From: VRUE01 sp035712345
GTDB taxonomy: Bacteria > Actinomycetota > Thermoleophilia > Solirubrobacterales > 70-9
Reading direction: 5' to 3'
Assembly (NCBI GenBank): GCA_035712345.1
Contig: DASTAY010000026.1
Location: 1 to 64,000, forward strand
Length of the DNA stretch: 64,000 nt
Shown here: piece after piece, positions 59,839 to 64,000 of the stretch
Numbering within the stretch: the first letter of the stretch is position 1
Layout of the letters: every line of letters starts with the position of its first letter
Translations under genes and position numbers: made by a program
The notes under the pieces: model-generated
The model's input: only the letters and a program-made list of their open reading frames with translations
Told to the model about the DNA's origin: nothing
Database searches by the model: none

Positions 59839-62160
59839 TCAGGCGCCGATGCGTTCGCGGCTGTCGCGTTGCCGCTGAGGGTGCGGCTCGAGCCGCACCG
59901 GCGAAGCTGAGATCGCCTGAACCCGGAGGTCGCTCCAGGTGAGGCCCTCGCGGACGAGAGCCGGCAGGCCGAGGGTGACGGCGGTGGCGATCTCCACCGC
60001 CTGCAGGATGACGCCGTAGGCAAGCGCGTCGGCGGTGCTGATGCCCCAGCCGGTGTGCAGGACGCTGATCACGGCGAGCTGGAAGACGCCGATGTTCGAC
60101 GGCGTTGCCGGGACGACCGCGGTGACGTTGACGGCGAAGAGGACGGCGGCGGCGGCGCCGATGCCGGCGTGGCCGAGGCCGAGCGCGGCGAGCAGCGCCC
60201 AGCAGGCGGCGAGCTGGATCCCCCAGGCGCCGAGCTGGGCGGCGCTGGCGACGATGCCGTAGCGGGGCTGGCGGAAGACGGCGAGGCCGGCCCGCACCTG
60301 CAGCAGGGCCCGGTGCACGGCGGCGCCGGCCCTGGCGAAGCGGCCGTTGCCGTTGCGGCGCATCAGCGTCGGCGCGACGAGGACCACGACCAGCAGGGCG
60401 AGGGGCACGAAGCTGAAGACGAACAGCTTCTCGGTGCTGGAGTGGAAGAGGTCGGTGGTCGAGACGATGATCGTCCCCAACATCGCCAGGGCGACGATGT
60501 TGAGCACCGTCTGCGAGACGAGGGTTCCCAGCAGGACGGGGAAGGTCTCGCGCATGCGACCGATTCGCCGCGCCAGGGTCATCGCCCTCGCCGGCTCGCC
60601 GAGGCGCGCCGGCAGCGTCGCCGACATCAGCACGCCGATCATCGTCGCCGAGGTGACGTCGCGTCGTCGCACTGGCCGGTTGGGCAACGCGGCACGCACG
60701 ATTCCGTACCAGGAGGCGGCGCGGAAGAAGAGCGAGAGGGCCATCAAGCCGCAGGCGACGAGGACCCAGGTGAGGTCGGAGCGGACGATGCTTTCGATCA
60801 CGTTGTCGATGCCGATCTTCTGCGCGGCGAGCGCGGTGAGGCCGACGCCGAGGACGCCGGCAACGGCGAGGCCGGCGCGGCGGGCGACACGTCGCTTGCG
60901 GCTGCCGCTCCGGGCCAGCGGCGGGTCGAGCGAAGGCAACCGGCGTGGCGGGCTGACCCGCCGTCCGTCGGCCGGTCGCAGACCGGTCCAGTGGGCCGCA
61001 CGCTCGGCGACCGTCGCGGGCTGCGGGGCCTCGATCGCCCGCTCGTAGACCCGGCTGACGCTGTCGGCGACGCGCGGCCATGCGTAGCGCTCGGCGCTAC
61101 GGCGGGCGGCCGCCCCCATCGCGGCGAGGCGCTCCGGCTCGTGATGGGCACGCTGAAGCTCCTCGGCGAGGCGCTGGGGATCCCCAGGCGGGACGAGGAT
61201 GCCGTCCACCCCGTCGGTGACCACATCGCTGTAGCCGGCGATGGCGGAGGCGATCGCCGGCGTGCCGGCCGCGAAAGCCTCGGTCAGGACCATGCCGAAG
61301 CTCTCGCCGGAAAGCGAGGGGGCGCAGAGCAGGTCGGCCTCGTGCAGCGCGGACCAGAGGCTGTCGCCGGAGACGCGGCCGCGAACGTCGATCCAGCGCA
61401 TGACGTCGCGATCGGCGAGGTAGCGCAGCACGTCCTCCCGCTCGGCGCCGATCACCGTGAGGCGGCTCGGCACGTGCTCGACCAGCGCTTCGAAGGCGGT
61501 AAGCAGAATCGGCAGCCCCTTGCGCTCCTCGGGCCGACCGACGAACAGCACCCGCAACTCGCCACTCGCCGGCTTGGGGCCGCCCGGCGCGGCGTCGACG
61601 TCGACGCCATTCGGAATCACCTCGTAGTGGCCGCCGAACCAGCGACGCCCGGTCCAGGCGGCCGCCTTGGAGACCGCGATCCTCGCCGAGAGCCGGTTCA
61701 GGACCCGCCTCGCGCCCAGCGCCGAAGCGACGTGGTTGGGAATCGCCTTGGTCGAATAGGCGTGGAAGGTTCCGACCGCCGGTGCGGAGGTCCCGAGTGC
61801 CGCGTTCCAGCCGACCAGGGGAACGATCGGCTCGTGGATGTGCACCACGTCGTAACGACCCCGACGGAGCTCGCGGCGCGGCGCGAGGACCCCGCCCGCC
61901 GGGAAGGGGGCGAGGTTGGAGACGGCGCCGTTGGCCGAGAACCCGGCCGTACGACCCATCGGGATCAGGTAGTCGGGGATCTCGCGCGCCTCCGCAGACG
62001 CACGGTGGAGCACCCGGCTGAGCCGATCCGGAGGATCGAACGGAGCGAGCACGCGCACGTGGTGGCCGCGCCCGAGGAACTCCTCGGCGAGCGACTCGAC
62101 GTGCCGGTTCACGCCGCCCTGATAGCTCCAAGAATATGGCGAGACTAGGGCGATTCGCAC
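59839..62160 (-). CDS. Fusion of a GT4 glycosyltransferase (PimB-like) and a lysylphosphatidylglycerol-synthase-type flippase/TM domain
   Basis: 773 residues. Residues 1-375 are a GT-B mannosyltransferase-like enzyme: MRIALVSPYSWSYQGGVNRH, GTFHAYSTKAIPN, EVIPNGVDVDA, LRVLFVGRPEERKGLPILL and the EX7E-type SGESFGMVLTEAFAAGTPAI. Residues about 430-740 hold 8 hydrophobic segments of the UPF0104/LPG_synthase_TM type (SATLPARLGEPARAMTLARR, AVNVTAVVPATPSNIGVFQL). It could glycosylate a lipid such as phosphatidylinositol and move or retain it at the membrane. The 50-residue Arg/Pro linker and continuous frame show a true fusion. Confidence 0.82.
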   Translation of the reverse strand: MRIALVSPYSWSYQGGVNRHVESLAEEFLGRGHHVRVLAPFDPPDRLSRVLHRASAEAREIPDYLIPMGRTAGFSANGAVSNLAPFPAGGVLAPRRELRRGRYDVVHIHEPIVPLVGWNAALGTSAPAVGTFHAYSTKAIPNHVASALGARRVLNRLSARIAVSKAAAWTGRRWFGGHYEVIPNGVDVDAAPGGPKPASGELRVLFVGRPEERKGLPILLTAFEALVEHVPSRLTVIGAEREDVLRYLADRDVMRWIDVRGRVSGDSLWSALHEADLLCAPSLSGESFGMVLTEAFAAGTPAIASAIAGYSDVVTDGVDGILVPPGDPQRLAEELQRAHHEPERLAAMGAAARRSAERYAWPRVADSVSRVYERAIEAPQPATVAERAAHWTGLRPADGRRVSPPRRLPSLDPPLARSGSRKRRVARRAGLAVAGVLGVGLTALAAQKIGIDNVIESIVRSDLTWVLVACGLMALSLFFRAASWYGIVRAALPNRPVRRRDVTSATMIGVLMSATLPARLGEPARAMTLARRIGRMRETFPVLLGTLVSQTVLNIVALAMLGTIIVSTTDLFHSSTEKLFVFSFVPLALLVVVLVAPTLMRRNGNGRFARAGAAVHRALLQVRAGLAVFRQPRYGIVASAAQLGAWGIQLAACWALLAALGLGHAGIGAAAAVLFAVNVTAVVPATPSNIGVFQLAVISVLHTGWGISTADALAYGVILQAVEIATAVTLGLPALVREGLTWSDLRVQAISASPVRLEPHPQRQRDSRERIGA

Positions 62161-62210
62161 GAAGCACTAAGCCTAGAGGATGCGGCGGAGCCGCCGTGAG
62201 CGATCGCGTT

Positions 62211-62720
62211 CTAGAGCAGATGGACGAGAACGGCGGCGAGGATCGCCGCCGCGAGCCCGAACCCGGCCTGCATCAGGGCGCGGTTCTGTGCGGCGAGCTC
62301 GGCTCGCAGGCTCGCGTCCCCGGCCTGCATCTCGGCTCGCAGTTCGGCGCCGCCTTCCTGCATCTCCTTGCGCAGCGTGGCATGACCTTCCTGCATCTCC
62401 CTGCGAAGGGCTTCGTTGCCGGCCTGCATCTCCTCGCGGAGTGCCGCGTTACCCGCCTCCATCTGCCGACGCAACTCTTCATTGCCGGCTTTGATCTCTT
62501 CGCGCAGCTCCGAGTTGCTCGCTTTGATCTCCTGGCGGAGCTCCGAGTTGCTCGCCTGGGTCTCCTGACGCAATTCCGAGTTGCTGCCCTCTATCTCCCG
62601 TCGTAGCTCGGCGTTGCCCGCTTTGACCTCAGCGCGCAGGGCTGCGATCTCGACGTCGAGGTGGTCGAAGCGTTCTTCCAGGCGGTCGTCTGTCCAATTT
62701 GGTCGGGCCAATGCCTCCAT
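62211..62720 (-). CDS. Tail-anchored coiled-coil protein with 11-residue repeats
   Basis: 169 residues. From about residue 30 to 145 the pattern (A/S)GN-x-x-LR-x-E-(M/I)-x repeats every 11 residues about ten times (SNSELRQEIKA, GNEALRREMQE, GGAELRAEMQA). At DNA level this is a degenerate 33-bp tandem array. Such hendecads form right-handed or straight coiled coils, as in apolipoproteins. A C-terminal helix (FGLAAAILAAVLVHLL) anchors it in the membrane with the coil in the cytoplasm. Repeat number may vary between strains. Function unknown. Confidence 0.72.
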   Translation of the reverse strand: MEALARPNWTDDRLEERFDHLDVEIAALRAEVKAGNAELRREIEGSNSELRQETQASNSELRQEIKASNSELREEIKAGNEELRRQMEAGNAALREEMQAGNEALRREMQEGHATLRKEMQEGGAELRAEMQAGDASLRAELAAQNRALMQAGFGLAAAILAAVLVHLL

Positions 62721-62771
62721 GCCTCCGACTGTAGGGAAGAAGGTGTGACACGTGGTACACGAAAGTGTAAC

Positions 62772-64000
62772 TTATTGTCTTGGTAGACGAATGTCTGAGG
62801 CTTCGACTATCTCCGCCGGTGCGGATTCGGACCAGGCGAAGCCGGTGAAGACGAGCAGGTAGGCGCCGCCGATCTCGAGCAGCAGGGCGCCCGAATCGTT
62901 GGCCAGGGTGCCGACCAGCGTGGCCGCAAGGGCGCCGAGCAAGGCTGCGCGCATCGCGGGGAGGTCCCGCAGCCAAGTGGCGAGGACGTCGCGGCGCAGC
63001 CAGGCGATCGCCGCGGCGGCGATGAGGACCGGCAGGCCGGCGACGAGGACCGGCCGGGCGAAGCTGCTCACCGTCTCGCTGAGGCGATGGCCGACGACGG
63101 AGAGGACGTCGCCGCCGCTCTTCGCGTCGAGCACGGTCTTGGTCAGGTGGGCGTTGGCGCTCGTGACCAGGTCGGCGGCGGAGAGGATCGCCAGGGCGGG
63201 GATCGGCAAGAGGAAGGCGAGCAGCGCCAGGCGCCGCCTGCCGGCGAGCAGGGCGGCGGCCACCGCCGCGCCGAGCGGCAGGCTGATCGCCGCGCCGACA
63301 TCGGCGCCGTAGCGCCCATAGGCGAAGACGAAGGTGAAGATCGCGGCGACGACGAGGAAGGCGGCGGGCCCCCGGTCGCCGTTGCGGCGCTGTGCGGTTC
63401 TTACGTGTTCCGGCACGTACGAACTGCACAGCGCCGCCCCCGTCCCGACCAGGATCAGCACGACCAGGCAGGCCTCGAGCTCGTTGCCGATGCCGTAGAA
63501 GCGGCGCCCGCCGGCGGGGTTCGGGCCGACGAGCGAGAGCTGGGTCAAGGCCGAGCCGCCGATCAGGTCGATCGCATAGGCCAGCGACGTCGCGGCGCAG
63601 GCGAAGGCGAGCGCCCGGTAGCCGCCGAGCGTCGCCAGCGTCAGCGCCGCCAGCGCCGGAGAGCCGAGCATGACCAGCAGGCGTTCGGCGTCGACGCTCG
63701 GTTCCAGCGCCGCCGCCACCAGGCAGACCAGGGGCAGGTAGACGAGCGAGAGCGCCAGCAGGCGTGCCGCGGCCTTTCCGGTGCGCCTTTTCCACCCCAT
63801 ACGAGGGGAAGGCGCGCCGAAACGAGCCGATACGCGTTCCGCCAGCATCGCCGCGCCGAACGCCGCCAACCAGACGAGCAGCGTCACGCCGATCACCGGC
63901 GCGCGACGGTCCGCCACTTCCCAGAGCCGCCCCCCGGGCGCGGCGTCGCGCACGACGGCGTGCGGGTCGCCCTGGAAGCCGGCGCCCGCAGCGTGCAGGC
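62772..64000 (-). CDS. Polytopic membrane protein, partial (N-terminus beyond the window)
   Basis: The frame is open from the stop at 62772 through the window end (at least 409 residues). GTG 63953 is only an internal codon, since coding sequence continues upstream as LHAAGAGFQGDPHAVVRDAA. About 10 hydrophobic segments, with a conserved-looking RRFYGIGNELEACLVVLILV in the middle. The part before the first membrane helix may belong to a large exported or phosphatase-like domain. No family is certain. A stretch near SSYVPEHVRTAQRRNGD is encoded by palindrome P1c and is likely an insertion. Confidence 0.6.
   Translation of the reverse strand, partial: LHAAGAGFQGDPHAVVRDAAPGGRLWEVADRRAPVIGVTLLVWLAAFGAAMLAERVSARFGAPSPRMGWKRRTGKAAARLLALSLVYLPLVCLVAAALEPSVDAERLLVMLGSPALAALTLATLGGYRALAFACAATSLAYAIDLIGGSALTQLSLVGPNPAGGRRFYGIGNELEACLVVLILVGTGAALCSSYVPEHVRTAQRRNGDRGPAAFLVVAAIFTFVFAYGRYGADVGAAISLPLGAAVAAALLAGRRRLALLAFLLPIPALAILSAADLVTSANAHLTKTVLDAKSGGDVLSVVGHRLSETVSSFARPVLVAGLPVLIAAAAIAWLRRDVLATWLRDLPAMRAALLGALAATLVGTLANDSGALLLEIGGAYLLVFTGFAWSESAPAEIVEASDIRLPRQ
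63386..63435. repeat. Palindromic repeat P1c, inside the C-terminal membrane-protein gene
   Basis: GGCGCTGTGC (63386-63395) and GCACAGCGCC (63426-63435), then GTTC/GAAC and ACGTG/CACGT closer to the loop. The centre TTACGTG, GGCACG, CGAA is shared with P1a read in reverse (20 of 26 by hand alignment), while the outer arms differ. Confidence 0.72.

Overview
The window looks like chromosome from a high-GC actinobacterium of the class Thermoleophilia (Solirubrobacterales or a close relative). Reasons: very high GC; secreted proteins opening with a PSPAMIVALVALFVALGG-type anchor or a SYIVAQCSPG-type mature start; an actinobacterial initiator tRNA with C1/U72; AbiEi-DUF559 genes; and eno-ftsB and glmU-prs-pth-rplY neighbourhoods. 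This placement is inference from protein style, not from a marker tree.

Layout. 1-3.3 kb: secreted or surface proteins, a small XRE regulator and the decayed relic of a second one. 3.4-19.7 kb: an integrated conjugative element. It starts with an ECF sigma gene with a membrane tail, flanked by three copies of a 38-bp motif. A tightly overlapping operon follows: ArsR, a TcpC/TcpD/TcpE-like set, VirB4, VirB6-like, a second TcpC-like protein, a two-domain wall hydrolase, a C5 methyltransferase, a TraD-like coupling ATPase, a replication-relaxation protein and a large serine integrase. The integrase gene runs into the 3' half of tRNA-fMet, the probable attachment site. I found no left attachment site, so the left border is unknown.

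19.9-30.5 kb: ppx, a gap with a candidate structured RNA, a ThDP enzyme, tRNA-Leu, a second ECF sigma with a membrane tail, an R2lox-type oxidase, a UPF0173 hydrolase, a rhomboid-like protein lacking all catalytic residues, class I aldolase and a nuclease. 30.5-39.5 kb: a leftward cluster of mfd, a PPIase, eno, ftsB and a polytopic glycosyltransferase-like protein. 39.5-50.8 kb: a deacetylase, enoyl-CoA hydratase, pth, rplY/ctc, an ABC1 kinase, GDPD-prs-glmU, tRNA-Gln and an AbiEi-DUF559 gene. 50.8-64 kb: metH, then tatD-rsmA-ispE and a DedA-PAP2 fusion, a PucR regulator, a GT4-flippase fusion, an 11-residue-repeat coiled coil and a membrane protein cut by the window end.

The most unusual signal is a set of palindromic repeats, called P1-P4 here. 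Members share inner sequence, while the outer arms often differ yet remain complementary. Several sit in frame inside conserved genes (ispE, mfd, a nuclease, two membrane proteins), adding short peptides not expected in those families. One family (P2) exactly brackets the AbiEi-DUF559 gene, and one P2 loop supplies that gene's start codon. A REP/RAYT-like partnership between a nuclease-fold protein and palindromes is the hypothesis most worth testing.
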